Shown: positions 36,343-47,104 of the stretch, in pieces
Layout of the letters: the number at the start of each line of letters is the position of its first letter
Numbering within the stretch: the stretch's first letter is position 1
NCBI GenBank assembly: GCA_902729315.2
Contig: LR746280.1
Coordinates: 406,001-470,000 of the forward strand
Length of the DNA: 64,000 nt
From: Spirodela intermedia
Lineage: Eukaryota; Streptophyta; Magnoliopsida; Alismatales; Araceae
Reading direction: 5' to 3'
Made by a program: the position numbers and the translations under genes
The notes under the pieces: generated by a model
What the model was told of the DNA's origin: nothing
The model's database searches: none
Seen by the model: the letters and a program-made list of their open reading frames with translations, nothing else

Positions 36343-36786
36343 TTTCACCTCTCAGTTCCCTCCTCCCCTCAGATCACCTTCCCGTCGTCGGCTGCTGTCG
36401 CCGCCGGAGGTAGGAGAAGCAAGTTGCAGTGGAAGGGAAGAGCGGCGAATTCCTCCACTTCTATAAAAACAAAATCTTCTCTGTGGGCGCTCATCCCTTA
36501 ACGGGCCAGGCCCGGTAGACACACCGAAAGCCCCACCGTCCCATCATTCCCCTCCAAGCCGTCCGATCAGTCATACAGTGGCATGGCATGATCGTTATTT
36601 ATTTTAATAGCATGGGTACTAATGTCATAACTAAAATTTAACTGAATACCGTTGGGCCCCAGATCCCTCCCTCCCTCCTTCCGACGTCGAAATCCGAGGC
36701 CTCTCCCTACCCCCGACTTCCGAGGGCTCCTCCTCAGCCTCCCGTCCCCATCTCCAAACAGCCGTCTTTCTCTCCCCTCTCTCTCT

Positions 36787-36909
36787 CTACTCATCTGCAA
36801 CAGGTGCCGTAGAAGCTCGTCGCTCGCCCCCGCCGGCGCTCTCTCTCTCTCTCTCTCTACCCACCTGCAACAGGTGCCGGAGAAGCTCGTCAGCCGTCCC
36901 TGCCGGCGG
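36787..36909 (+). repeat. Tandem duplication in the leader of the GH17 gene
   Basis: Two copies offset by 70 bp: 36787-36840 and 36857-36909. Each consists of a CT run, a TGCAACAGGTGCCG core, AGAAGCTCGTC and a CCGCCGGCG or TGCCGGCGG end. Each copy contains a CAG|GT that could act as a splice donor or acceptor in the 5' UTR. Confidence 0.85.
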
Positions 36910-36912
36910 AGG

Positions 36913-38481
36913 ATGGCCGTGGTGCGGTGGCAATGGTGGCGGTGGGCCTACTGTGCGACGGCGGTGATCCTGGCGGTGGCGGCAGAGCCGGGGGAGGGGG
37001 TAGTCGGCATGAACTGGGGGACGATGATGTCCCACCCGATGCTGCCCGCGGACGTGGTGAAGATGCTCAAGGCCAACGGGATCAAGAAGGTGAAGCTCTT
37101 CGACGCCGACGAGTGGACGGTGAGCTCCCTCGCCGGCACCGGCATCGAGGTCATGCTCGCCATCCCCAACGACCAGCTCTCCCGCATGGGCGACATCGAC
37201 CACGCCAGGGACTGGGTCAAGCACAATGTTTCCCGCTACCTCTCCCCCGGCGGTGTCAACATCAAGTAACCCCAAACGACCCACAAAGCTCTCCCCTTTC
37301 CTCCTCCGACGGCGACCACTGGCGGCGCCGCCATCGCCGAGTTTTCAGGGTTTTTCTCCTCCGACTTCAGGTACGTGGCGGTGGGGAACGAGCCGTTCCT
37401 GAAGAGCTACAACGGGTCGTACCTGAAGACGACGGTGCCGGCGCTGAAGAACGTGCAGAAGGCGCTGGACGAGGAAGGGAAGGGGGTCAAGGCCACCGTC
37501 CCCCTCAACGCCGACGTCTACGACTCGCCGGCCGACAACCCCGTGCCGTCGGCGGGGAGCTTCCGCGCCGACATCCGCCACCTCATGCAGCAGATCGTCG
37601 ACTTCCTCCACGCCAGCGGCGCGCCATTCCTGGTCAACATCTACCCCTTCCTCAGCCTCTACGCGAACCAGAACTTCCCCTTCGACTTCGCCTTCTTCGG
37701 CGCCGGCGGCCGCTCCATCGCCGACAAGGGCCTGCAGTACAGCAACGTGTTCGACGCCAACTTCGACACCCTGCTCTGGTCGTTGAAGAAGGCCGGCGCC
37801 GGCGACCTGAAGGTGATCGTCGGCGAGGTGGGTTGGCCCACCGACGGCGACAAGAGCGCCAGCCCGGCGTTGGCGGAGCGGTTCTACGGCGGGTTGGTGA
37901 AGAAGCTGGCGGCGGAGGAGGGGACCCCGCTGCGGCCGGGGAAGATGGAGGTGTACATTTTCAGCCTCATCGACGAGGACCTGAAAAGCATTGCTCCGGG
38001 AGGGTTTGAGCGGCACTGGGGGATCCTCCGCTACGACGGCAAGCCCAAGTTCAGGCTGGACCTCGCCGGAAAGGGTGGCGGCACCGCCAGGTGGGTCGCC
38101 GGAGTGGCGGGGGTGCAGTACCTGCCGGCGCAGTGGTGCGTGTTCGACAAGGCAGCGAAGAAGGAGGACCTGCCGCTGCTGGAGGGGAACGTGGACTACG
38201 CGTGCTCGCATGGGGACTGCACCTCGCTGGGGTACGGCTCCTCCTGCGGAGCACTGGACGCCGCCGGGAATGTCTCCTACGCCTTCAACATGTACTTCCA
38301 GATGCAGGACCAGGACATCCGGGCCTGCGACTTCCAGGGCCTTGCCAAGATCACCGACAAGAACGCCTCCCGCGGGACCTGCCTCTTCCCCATCCAGATC
38401 GTCAGCGCCGCCGCCGCCGGCGGGGCCGCCCTCTTCTCCGCCCTCCTCTCCGCCGCCGCCGCTGTCCTGGCTCTGCTCTGA
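36913..38481 (+). CDS. GPI-anchored glucan endo-1,3-beta-glucosidase with X8 domain
   Basis: Exons 36913-37265 and 37371-38481 (TGA), 487 residues. A signal peptide covers residues about 1-28 (YCATAVILAVAAEPGEG). The GH17 barrel follows, starting VGMNWGTMMSHPMLP. The acid/base Glu is in YVAVGNEPFLKSYNGS and the nucleophile Glu in KVIVGEVGWPTDGD. Other family marks are NADVYDSPADNPVPSAGSFR and LVNIYPFLSLY. The C-terminal X8/CBM43 domain (WCVFDKAA, YACSHGDCTSLGYGSSC, FNMYFQ, ACDFQGLAKI) binds callose. The C-terminus is an Ala/Leu-rich hydrophobic tail suitable for GPI attachment. Plants use such enzymes at plasmodesmata and in the cell wall to degrade callose. The family member cannot be named from this. 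Confidence 0.95.
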
Positions 38482-38566
38482 GATGCCAGGCTTTGATGTT
38501 CCATCAACGACTATTTTTGAAGGGAATTCCCCAGAGGAAATTGCTTCGAGGATACCCAAAAACCAC

Positions 38567-38597
<31 letters not shown>

Positions 38598-39928
38598 AAG
38601 AGAGAGGGATGAGGAAGAACCCTAATGGGTCTAGGCTGTGACTCACAAAAAAAGGGGAAGATCCGATAGTTGGGAATCATGATATCCTACCAACGAATAA
38701 ATCTATGGCAAGCATAGACTGCTGGAGCAAGGTGGGTGCGGAGACTAAAAAGGCAGAAACAATGAAGCTGGCTAGGATTCGTACCTACTACTACACCTTG
38801 ACTTCAGTATTTCATGCTGACTCGTCTAATCTACTGAAGAACATGCTCAAAATCCTCTTAAAGTCAATGAATGAGATGACACCCGGAGATCGTCAGACAT
38901 GCCCAAAAAAGGAAAAAAAATTCCAAGAGATGGGAAAATTTAATCAGAAATCTGGACACATTAAAGGCAGAGAAATGAACCCGAAGCTGGAATGGCCAAG
39001 GGGAAAGACATTGACTGAAGATAACAGTTTTGGTCAACGGAGAATTCATCTAACCAGGTGGTGACTTTCTCAGCAAAATACCCATCGGTTTTAGTCAGAA
39101 TGTAGACGAGGATCTGTCGGATGGGAAAGCAGCAGCAAGGGAAGCTCCACTCCCATATCTGACAGCAAATCATTTCTCTACTGCCATAGAATTCAGATGC
39201 TGGCAAGGATAGACAAAGTGGGCATCGAAGCGTTCTAATGAAGGGGCAACACCACATGGAACGCTTCAAAGAGTTGATGAAGCCACAAGATCTTGAACGA
39301 CGGAGCCTGTGATTGATAGAGGAAGATACAAAATAAAAAAAAATCTTGAAACCTAGATAGAGGGAAGTCCTACCCAATCACCATGCATTTCTTTTAAAGG
39401 ATAGTGTATGATTCGAGGGGCCATGGCGGCGAATGATCGATCAAAAAGTTGAAGAATCGCAAGGAAGGAATCGGAAGATGGCTCGCCGGAAGAAAGAAGA
39501 ACTCTGATAAAGATAAATCAATAGGAATGATAAACGAGGAGGAGAAATCAGTAACTATTGAGCAGGAAATCATGAGTGCGTCCAGCAGGAGAAGAGGGCT
39601 TCAGCAGATAGTAGCTCCTCAAGAACAAAAGTATTCCAAGCTTCTTCACCCATTCCATCCGAGGGGAGTAAATGAAGTCTGTAAGGTGCAGCGATATTTC
39701 AACTGATCGCAACCAGGGCACGATGCTCCAGATGTTCGCGGTAAATCGTGGGAATATAGCAGACAAAATAATCCGTTTTAACGGTGAGTAAATCCTCGCG
39801 CAATTCGATGATAACTAGCAAAGATTGGAACAGAGAAGGCAAGATTCCAACCAAGTGCCAGGGAAGAGAAAAGGATGACGACCGCCTCGCTTGTTTCTAC
39901 TCGTCGCGGCTCTCTCCTCTTCTCCTTC
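38482..39928. other. Spacer between GH17 gene and eIF1A
   Basis: A GA run lies at 38567-38605 in the likely 3' UTR of the glucanase. The remainder shows no supportable gene. Part of 39400-39928 is probably the eIF1A 3' UTR on the minus strand. Confidence 0.5.
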
Positions 39929-40366
39929 TCAGATCTTGTCGATGTCCTCATCCTCGAATTCGATATAGTCATCCCCGGCGCCCTCATCCTCCTCGTCGAG
40001 GCCTCCGGCGATGCCCTCGTTGAGCCTGGTGTTCTCCGGGAGTTCGCCGTAGGCCTTGAGAAGCCGAGCCTCGTCGGGCATGTACTTGAGGATCACGTCG
40101 GCCTTGTCGTCCTGGTAGTCGCGGAGGCCGACGAGGACGATGTCCCCCGCCGCGATCCAGACCTTCTTGTGCATCTTCCCCCGGATGTGGCAGAGCCGCT
40201 TGGTGCCGTCGATGCACATAGCCTCGCACCGCCCGTTCCCGAGCATCCGCAGCACCTGCGCGTACTCCTGCCCGTCCTCCTTGAACACGAGCTCCCGCTT
40301 GTCGTCGTCCGCCTCGTTCTTCCCCCTCTTCCGATTCTTCCCTCCCTTTCCCTTGTTCTTCGGCAT
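39929..40366 (-). CDS. EIF1A: Translation initiation factor eIF1A
   Basis: Minus strand, single exon, 145 residues, full length for the family. A basic N-terminal tail ([20 protein letters not shown]) is followed by the OB-fold ([40 protein letters not shown] and [20 protein letters not shown]). An acidic C-terminal tail ends [14 protein letters not shown]. The protein binds the 40S A site, promotes scanning and start-codon recognition, and contacts eIF5B through its C-terminus. It is divergent from the syntaxin gene, with 752 bp between the two starts. Confidence 0.97.
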   Translation of the reverse strand: MPKNKGKGGKNRKRGKNEADDDKRELVFKEDGQEYAQVLRMLGNGRCEAMCIDGTKRLCHIRGKMHKKVWIAAGDIVLVGLRDYQDDKADVILKYMPDEARLLKAYGELPENTRLNEGIAGGLDEEDEGAGDDYIEFEDEDIDKI

Positions 40367-41118
40367 CCTTCCTCGAACACCGAAACCCTACCTCCCTCCC
40401 ACTCCCTCCCTTCCCTCTCCCCCCCGCGATCGGGAAGAGGACAGAGCCGAGTTTGCTTTTTCCTTGCAGATGGCCTCCTCAGGTCTTGCGTGGGAGCCTC
40501 CATCCACCGTCCACTCTCTCTCTCTCCCAATGTACGGCTGAAACCTTTCCACGTACCCCAACATCATGTACATCATCGTATTACCTACTTCCAATAAAAA
40601 AAGAAAATAATATTATTGACCAAGAAATATTTTTTAAAATCCATATAGATATCGAATATTTCCCCGTTTATTAAATCATTTTTAAAATCTTCTTAATGTC
40701 CCCAATATTATTATTCCTCGCCTCTTAAGCGGCACGTGGGAGAACGCGAATCTCTATTAGTGGACGACGGAAAAGGGAAGATAAGAGAGAGAGAGAGAGG
40801 GAATGCCGGGCTCCTCTCGCACGCGCACCTCCCACGTGTCCACAACTTGCGACCTCATAATTGACCAGGTCAAACCACGAAGAACGCAACCCTAAAACCA
40901 CTGCTTCCACCACCATTATTGTCCTCCGCCTTCCGCTCCCTCCTCGTCTTCCTCTCATCTTCCTCTCCGGACTCTTTGTACGCAACCAATGGCGATCTTC
41001 CGACTCGTTGCCGTCGCCGTTGCCGTGGTGGCGAACCTGTGAATCGTTCATCCGACGGTGCCCATCTCTGCCACAGAGGGGAGGGGTTTAGGTTTCCGGC
41101 AAGCCATCTCTGCCGAAG
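40367..41118. other. Divergent intergenic region eIF1A / syntaxin
   Basis: Contains the eIF1A leader (C-rich, with CT runs), an AT-rich core at about 40590-40710, a GA run at 40783-40800 and the syntaxin leader. No additional gene is seen. Confidence 0.5.
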
Positions 41119-42039
41119 ATGAACGATCTCTTCTCCGCCGGCTCCTTCAAGCAGTACACGGACCTGAAACGGCAGGCCCAGATGGACGACATGGAGGCGG
41201 GAGCAGCGACCGACGACCTGGACAAGTTCTTCGAGGAGGTGGAGAAGGTGAAGGAGGATCTCCGCGGGCTGGAGGCCCTGCACCGGCGCCTGCAGGAAGC
41301 CAACGAGGAGAGTCGCACAGCCCACAACGCCGCCGCCATGAAGGCACTCCGCTCCCGCATGGACGGCGACACGCAGAAAGTCCTCCGGCAGGCCAAGCTG
41401 GTGAAGGCCAAGCTCGAGGCCCTCGACCGCTCTAACGCCGCTAGCCGCCGCCTACCCGGCTGTGGCGCCGGCTCCTCCGCCGACCGCACCCGCACCGCCG
41501 TGGTGTGCGGGCTGGGGAAGAAGCTCAAGGTCCTGATGGACGAGTTCCAGGCCCTGCGGGGGAAGATATCGACGGAGTACGCGGACACTGTGCGGCTGCG
41601 CTACTACACGGTCACCGGCGGCCACGCCGACGAGGAGACGGTGGAGCGGCTCATCTCCACGGGGGAGAGCGAGACGTTCATGCAGAGGGCCATACAGGAG
41701 CAGGGGCGGGGGCAGATCCTGGACACCATCACGGAGATCCAGGAGCGGCACGAGTCGGTGCAGGACATCGAGCGGAGCCTGCTGGAGCTGCACCAGGTGT
41801 TCCTGGACATGGCGGCGCTGGTGGAGGCGCAGGGCCACCAGCTGAACGACATCGAGAGCCACGTTGCCCACGCCAACTCCTTCGTTCGCAGGGGCACAGG
41901 CCAGCTCGAGACAGCCAAGGAGTACCAGAAGAGCTCCCGGAAGTGGACCTGCATCGCCATCGCCCTCGGCGCCGTACTCGTCCTTGTCCTTGTCGTCCCC
42001 ATCCTCTCCACCATCACCAACCTCTCCAACATGGCCTAG
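41119..42039 (+). CDS. Plasma-membrane syntaxin, SYP12 type (Qa-SNARE)
   Basis: Single exon, 306 residues. The N-terminus [20 protein letters not shown], then QMDDMEAG, is typical of the SYP121/122/124/125 group. Residues about 40-160 form the three-helix Habc domain ([38 protein letters not shown]). The [20 protein letters not shown] linker and the Qa-SNARE motif follow ([52 protein letters not shown]) at residues about 200-265. A single C-terminal membrane anchor ([20 protein letters not shown]) ends the protein. It drives vesicle fusion at the plasma membrane. SYP121- and pollen SYP124-like members cannot be told apart here. Confidence 0.93.
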   Translation: MNDLFSAGSFKQYTDLKRQAQMDDMEAGAATDDLDKFFEEVEKVKEDLRGLEALHRRLQEANEESRTAHNAAAMKALRSRMDGDTQKVLRQAKLVKAKLEALDRSNAASRRLPGCGAGSSADRTRTAVVCGLGKKLKVLMDEFQALRGKISTEYADTVRLRYYTVTGGHADEETVERLISTGESETFMQRAIQEQGRGQILDTITEIQERHESVQDIERSLLELHQVFLDMAALVEAQGHQLNDIESHVAHANSFVRRGTGQLETAKEYQKSSRKWTCIAIALGAVLVLVLVVPILSTITNLSNMA

Positions 42040-42983
42040 CACACGAAACGGAACCCTAGAAGGAGGGAGGTCTATCCCTCACCCCCCACCCCTCCTCCAT
42101 CTTTCCCTTTCTTTGCCCATGAAGCATATTGACGGAGAGACCCTGCATGAATTGGGACCTCACTTATTGTAAATCTTTTCTATTTATTATTTTTTCATCA
42201 TTTACCGGTAAATATACTAATAAAAAATTAATAATGCATAATATTTTTTAATTAATAGATATATTGAAAAATGTACATTTTTTTCAATTAGTTCTACCTG
42301 ATTATTGTATATAATTAATGACTCCTGGAAGTTGGGCTCGGGGCGGATCTCTATATTATCTGGGCCGGCCCACTAAAAGCCGGTGAGTTGGGGCAATATA
42401 TTATTGGCCCCGTAGAGGCAGAGACCAGAGCAGACCTTATAGCTCTCCTGGTTGCTTTTGGCTGAATGAGGTTCCGAGCCGCAGCCGGTGAAGACCCGCC
42501 GGTCGCCGGAAGCCACTCGGGGAGATGTTGTAGCTCGTGTCTAATTCCAGGTGCGTGTTCCTCCCCGGCGAAGTCCTCTATGGAAGGCATCCGGCGGTGT
42601 TTCTGCTGTTGAGAGGCGAAAGATCGAGCCTGGTAGGGAGTTCCCCGGCCGTCTTCGTGGCGTAGTCCCTCGAGGCGGCGGTTTTGCTATTGGTTTGGCT
42701 GCGGTGCTCGTTGATGATGTTGTTCGCGAGATTCTGAGTTCGGAAGTGGAAAAATGGTATTCAGTAGCGGATTTCCGCAGAGAAATCTAGCAAGACAATG
42801 AATCTTCGGTCTCCTGATCTTCGCTTTTCCGTTCTCTCCCCTCGTGATTTAGCTTCGGCTAAACTTGACACTGCAGCCGGTGTCTGACTTAGGTCAGTCT
42901 TTGCCGGTCCTTTTCTCGTCCGTAATCTGCCTTATCCTGGGGCCTTGTATCTTCTCCTCACTCAGAATTGCTGATCTTGTCAC
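42040..42983. other. Spacer before THG1
   Basis: Contains the syntaxin 3' flank (AT-rich at 42175-42320) and a GC-rich stretch at 42400-42950 likely to be the THG1 promoter and leader. No other coding region is supported. Confidence 0.5.
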
Positions 42984-45643
42984 ATGGCGACGGGTAAATT
43001 GGAGTATGTGAGGGAGCTGGAAAGAGGGAACAGGCTGCCGAATTTCAATTGGATCGTCGTCAGAATCGATGGTTGGCATTTCCACCGGTGAGAAGAGCAA
43101 TCTTGTCTTCAGAGAAGCCGCATCCCCATGCTATGTCCTCCTTAGTTTCCTGTTAGGAAGAAAGATGTTGCAGGCAAGGAGATTTTTCGAAGTCCGGTCA
43201 GGTTTCTCATCACTCGCCGCATTTAGCCTCCTTAAGATTCTTGTGTAACGAAGGAAAATCGCCTCGACGTCAATTCTAGAATCTGCTGCAAAGAGATTTT
43301 TCGAAGTCCGGTCAGGTTTCTCATCACTCGCCGCATTTAGCCTCCTTAAGATTCTTGTGTAACGAAGGAAAATCGCCTCGACGTCAATTCTAGAATCTGC
43401 TTCATGCTGTCATTGTAAAAGAGAAGGATAAACCATCTGGACATCTCTCCATGTTTTCAGAATCTGGTTGCGGTAGAGTCATGATTTAAGGAATCGCTGC
43501 ATTTTATGGTTTCATGAATTGCGTTCTTGGAAAATTATTGGATCCACCGGAGGATTCATTCGACGTTTTATTGAATTTTGAAACTCTTACACCGTCTTCA
43601 ATCATTGGGTACTGTTAAAAAAAGTAAAAATTACGAGAGAAGGATCTCTCATGTCATGTTACTAACTGGCGCATGACAATAGGTAATGGCTGCTTGGTGT
43701 TAAATGAAACAAGCATGCAACAAGATTGTAATAGGTGGATTAAAGTTTCCCCATTCTAGGTAAGTGGGTTTTAGACGTCTGATTCCTGGCTGGAGCAAAG
43801 TTTCTACGCAAATGTATCTTTTGGAACTTAAATGCTGATCATCAGGTCACTAATATTGGCCAAAAACAGAATTCATTACAAAGTTGATATTAACACCTTA
43901 TGCACTTGAAGCATTGAAGAAATAATCTGTCTCTTTCGGAGGAACTGAGCGATGTATTTCATTCCTACTGGCAGGTTTTCCGAAGTTCATCAATTTGACA
44001 AGCCAAATGATGCACGCGCCTTGAATTTGATGAACTCATGTGCAGTGTCAATGCTGGAGAAATTTCCTGATATTATTTTCGCCTACGGCGACAGTGACGA
44101 ATATAGGTTGACTACCCATTTTTTCTCACATTCCACTCTTTTGTCCAGTTTGTTTCCCTGCTCATTCTTTGGGGCAGCATATGGTAGCCTGGTTCTGTTG
44201 ACCGATAACACTCTCCTCCTTGGAAGAACAAACTTTCTTTTCTATTTATTCTAATATACTGCTTATGGAAAATTTTATAGATTAGTGCTCAAGTTTTTTT
44301 TTTTTTTGGCAGTTTCATTTGGAGCGAGAAAACAAATTTCTGTGAAAGGCAGGAGAGGTATTATCTTGTAAAACTTTCACACCCTTGGGGAAAAGTATGG
44401 TTATCTTGTTGAAAAATATGTTCTAACCCAGATAGTTCAATGTATCATGAGAGTTTTTTTTTCTTCTAATAAACCTCATTTTCCAGCCAAATACTGTCAC
44501 AAAGTGTGTCATTCTTTACCTCTGTCTACGTGATGAAGTGGGGAGAGTTCTTCCCGACGCAAGAGCTGACATACCCTCCAGCGTTTGATGGACGTGTGAT
44601 CTGCTATCCAAGAGTCAAACTCGTCAGGGATTATCTGAAATGGAGACAAGCAGACTGTGAGTATAGTTCCCGTCATATCCATGCCCGACCAGAATTCTCT
44701 AGCTGAGAAAATTAAATAATATTCCATGTCAGCAAACTCGAGAGCGAATATGAAAATTGTGCATATTGCTTGTGCCAGTGTTTAGTGGGCCAGCTCAGCT
44801 GAGAGCCAGGCCCAATCCTGCCTTAGGCAAAGTCAAAACCTGGAGAGAACAATGTGCCCAACCCCATGGCAGGGTTCCATCACCTCGAGCTTGTTTCTCC
44901 TCTATTTGTCTAGGTTAGGCGCCTATGGAGGGGCAGCCCGAGCCCAGCTAGGGTGGCCGGGGTCCCTTAGACTTTGACCTTGAGCTCATTTTAGTCAACT
45001 CACCCTGAGTCAGCACTCCTAATTGCTTGACCTTGATCTTTTTGCAGGCCACGTGAACAATCAGTTCAACACTTGTTTCTGGACGTTAGTCAAATCTGGG
45101 AAGAAGAAAAGTGAAGCCCAGAAGTACCTGGCGGTAAGTCAGTATATGCGGAGCCTCTTTTTCTTTTCTTTGTATTTCGTTAAAATGGTTGACTTTTGGG
45201 TCATCGAATTGACTCTAGGGGCCTAGCACGTTGACTTCCTTCCTCCGTCAATATTTAGTTTTTGTTGACTTCCTAACGAGAATATCTCATGATACCCTTG
45301 GATCACACAGGGCACTCAGACAGCAGAAAAGAACCAACTACTTCGGGAATTTGGTATAGACTACGGCGCGCTTCCTGCTATGTTTCGAAAAGGATCTTGC
45401 GTCTTCAGAGACAAGGTGAGAGAACCCCGATGGCCTGACCCCATCTCATTCTCTCCCAATGTTCTTCCTCCCATTCTCCGCCTCACTCTGTGCTCCTGCG
45501 GATGGCAGGTGGAAGAGGGAGTGAAGCTCGACGGAGGTCGGAAGCCCGGAGAGGAAACTTGCAGAAGAGTGAGAGTGGATTACTGTGATATAATCGGGAA
45601 GGAGTTCTGGGATCAGCACTCGGAGATTCTGGTGGAAGATTGA
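42984..45643 (+). CDS. THG1: tRNA(His) guanylyltransferase, single-domain
   Basis: Seven phase-consistent exons: 42984-43087, 43975-44106, 44313-44357, 44487-44656, 45048-45133, 45311-45415 and 45509-45643 (TGA), 258 residues. The enzyme adds G-1 to the 5' end of tRNA-His by 3'-5' polymerisation. Seen: the metal-binding VVRIDGWHFHR-FSEVHQFDKPND, the second carboxylate motif FAYGDSDEYSF, YPPAFDGRVICYP, RDYLKWRQADCHVNNQFNTC and the GTQTAEKNQLL segment. As I recall the plant family (for example Arabidopsis), it has two tandem THG1 domains; this one has only one. Its body resembles the second domain, while MATGKLEYV resembles the usual protein start. The length matches single-domain fungal and animal enzymes. 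Intron 1 (43088-43974) contains a 114-bp tandem duplication. Confidence 0.9.
43180..43407 (+). repeat. 114-bp tandem duplication in THG1 intron 1
   Basis: Copy 1 is 43180-43293 and copy 2 is 43294-43407. Each starts AGATTTTTCGAAGTCCGG and runs through TCATCACTCGCCGC to TCAATTCTAGAATCTGCT. The first 100 bp or so of the two copies appear identical, so the duplication is recent or an assembly artefact. Confidence 0.92.
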
Positions 45644-45827
45644 TCTGCCCTTCGAGTAGTAACATGAACACACCGTTTTAGTTCGATCGGTCGATGGGTT
45701 TGCTCAGTGGATATGTATAATTGAGTCGGAAGCCATCGAGAGAGTGAATCCGATTACAGACAAATGAAAATCCGGAAGATCGGCGGCGGGGGGGAAGACC
45801 GGGAAGAGATCCTGCGTTCTCTCGCTG

Positions 45828-46436
45828 TTACTCAGGCGCGACAGACGATGGCTTGCGGAAGAACTGATCGATACGGCGGGTGCCCGGGGGCAGCGGCTTC
45901 GCAATTTTGGGCGGCGCCTGTTTGGCCTCCGGCGGCGGCAGGGTTTTAGTCGGCAAAGAGATGGAATCCAGAAGGAAGTCTCTGCAAGGCGGATGGCTGC
46001 GTGCGGCGGAGAGAAGGTGATCCATCCTGACGCTCTTTTTCTTCTTCGCCAGGGTGACCTCACCAGCCTTCTCCGCCAGGAGCGTCAGGAAGAGATCGGT
46101 GGAGAGAGAAATGAGGAAGACGGCCTCCGAATTCACCTTGTTGATCTCCCTGTCGAGCTTCATTATCCTCTTCACTCTTCCAGGGGGGAACGACAGGTGA
46201 AGGACTCCCGCTTCGCCCGCCTCCTCGTCTTCCCCTTCCACGCCGTCTGTTTCTCCTTCCGGCTCACGCTCTTCTTCCTTGTCACCCTGGTCTCCCTCGT
46301 CTTCCTCCTCCTCTTCCACATCAATTCCTGCTCCCGCCTGGCCCTCCCCCTCACCCTGCTCTTCCTCGCGCGCTTCGCCTTCTGCTTCCGCTACCTCCTC
46401 GCCTTCACGCGCGCGCTGATCCTCCTCCGTCTCCAT
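45828..46436 (-). CDS. NF-YC10/DPB3-1-like histone-fold protein
   Basis: Minus strand, single exon, 202 residues. Residues 1-80 are a highly acidic tract (long Glu/Asp runs). The histone fold covers about 78-160: LSFPPGRVKRIMKLDREINK, VNSEAVFLISLSTDLFLTLL, AEKAGEVTLAKKKKSVRMDH. A basic and Pro-rich tail ends RRIDQFFRKPSSVAPE; this DQFF end resembles a PCNA-type interaction motif but is not a clear one. The fold is that of the CBFD/NF-Y/HMF family, closest to the plant DNA polymerase epsilon accessory subunit DPB3-1 (also called NF-YC10), a DREB2A partner in heat stress. THG1 ends 185 bp away on the opposite strand. Confidence 0.85.
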   Translation of the reverse strand: METEEDQRAREGEEVAEAEGEAREEEQGEGEGQAGAGIDVEEEEEDEGDQGDKEEEREPEGETDGVEGEDEEAGEAGVLHLSFPPGRVKRIMKLDREINKVNSEAVFLISLSTDLFLTLLAEKAGEVTLAKKKKSVRMDHLLSAARSHPPCRDFLLDSISLPTKTLPPPEAKQAPPKIAKPLPPGTRRIDQFFRKPSSVAPE

Positions 46437-46724
46437 TGCCAGGAAATCGAAGACGAATCCTCTTCGCCAAGCTCGCGCTCCTACTGACTGGATCCTAGGG
46501 TTTTGCAGGTGGGATAGGAGAGCCGCTACAGCGACTAACCGAACCAGTCGAAAAAACCTAGAGAGCCTTCTCGATCGTCGCTTTTATTCCGTTCTTACGT
46601 TACCTCGGTTCGGTTCGGTTCTTCCCGCTCAATTCCAACTCTAGTTTTCCCGCCAAAGTTTAAAGGCCAGGACTCTCGGCGGCCCGTGGTTTTCGGGTTA
46701 AATTAAATACCAGTGGGGCTCTGC

Positions 46725-46727
<3 letters not shown>

Positions 46728-46778
<51 letters not shown>
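46728..46778. repeat. (GA)n microsatellite, about 50 bp
   Basis: A pure GA run just downstream (on the minus strand) of the small protein gene at 46799-47104, so it is likely in its 3' UTR. Confidence 0.95.
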
Positions 46779-46779
<1 letters not shown>

Positions 46780-46798
46780 CCTCCCCCGGAGCTTGTCG

Positions 46799-47104
46799 TC
46801 ACCGGAGGGGCTTCTTGACGACGTTGCCGGCGGCGTCGTAGATGATGGCGCCGGAGAAGTCCGGCGGCTGGCACTTCTCTCCCATGAGAATGCCCTTCCT
46901 CCAGAGGCAGCCGTCTCCTTCGAGTCCTGCGTGGACCTGGCCGATGCAGACCGCCGGACCGGATCCGCCGCCCCCTCGCCGCCGCGCCAGCAGCCGCCCC
47001 CAGCCCCAGCGTCGCCTGCGGTGGCCTCGCGCCGCCACCGCGAAGACGCACCACCGTGCGAGAGCCGCCGCCGTCCTGCGGATGAAGAAGGAGCGTCGTG
47101 CCAT
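46799..47104 (-). CDS. Small plant protein of unknown function (101 aa)
   Basis: Minus strand, single exon. The N-terminal half is Arg/Ala-rich (ARRSFFIRRTAAALARWCVF). The C-terminal half has GDGCLWRKGILMGEKCQPPD followed by FSGAIIYDAAGNVVKKP. The xLWxKxILMGEKCQPxxFSGxIxYD pattern is one I recognise from an uncharacterised plant family. The chosen ATG is the only one after an in-frame stop. The gene is GC-rich. Confidence 0.7.
   Translation of the reverse strand: MARRSFFIRRTAAALARWCVFAVAARGHRRRRWGWGRLLARRRGGGGSGPAVCIGQVHAGLEGDGCLWRKGILMGEKCQPPDFSGAIIYDAAGNVVKKPLR

Noticed and set aside
36927-38646. Large open frames overlapping the GH17 gene on both strands
   Set aside because: High GC lowers stop frequency. 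Only the frame with GH17 and X8 motifs shows homology, and the others are shadows.
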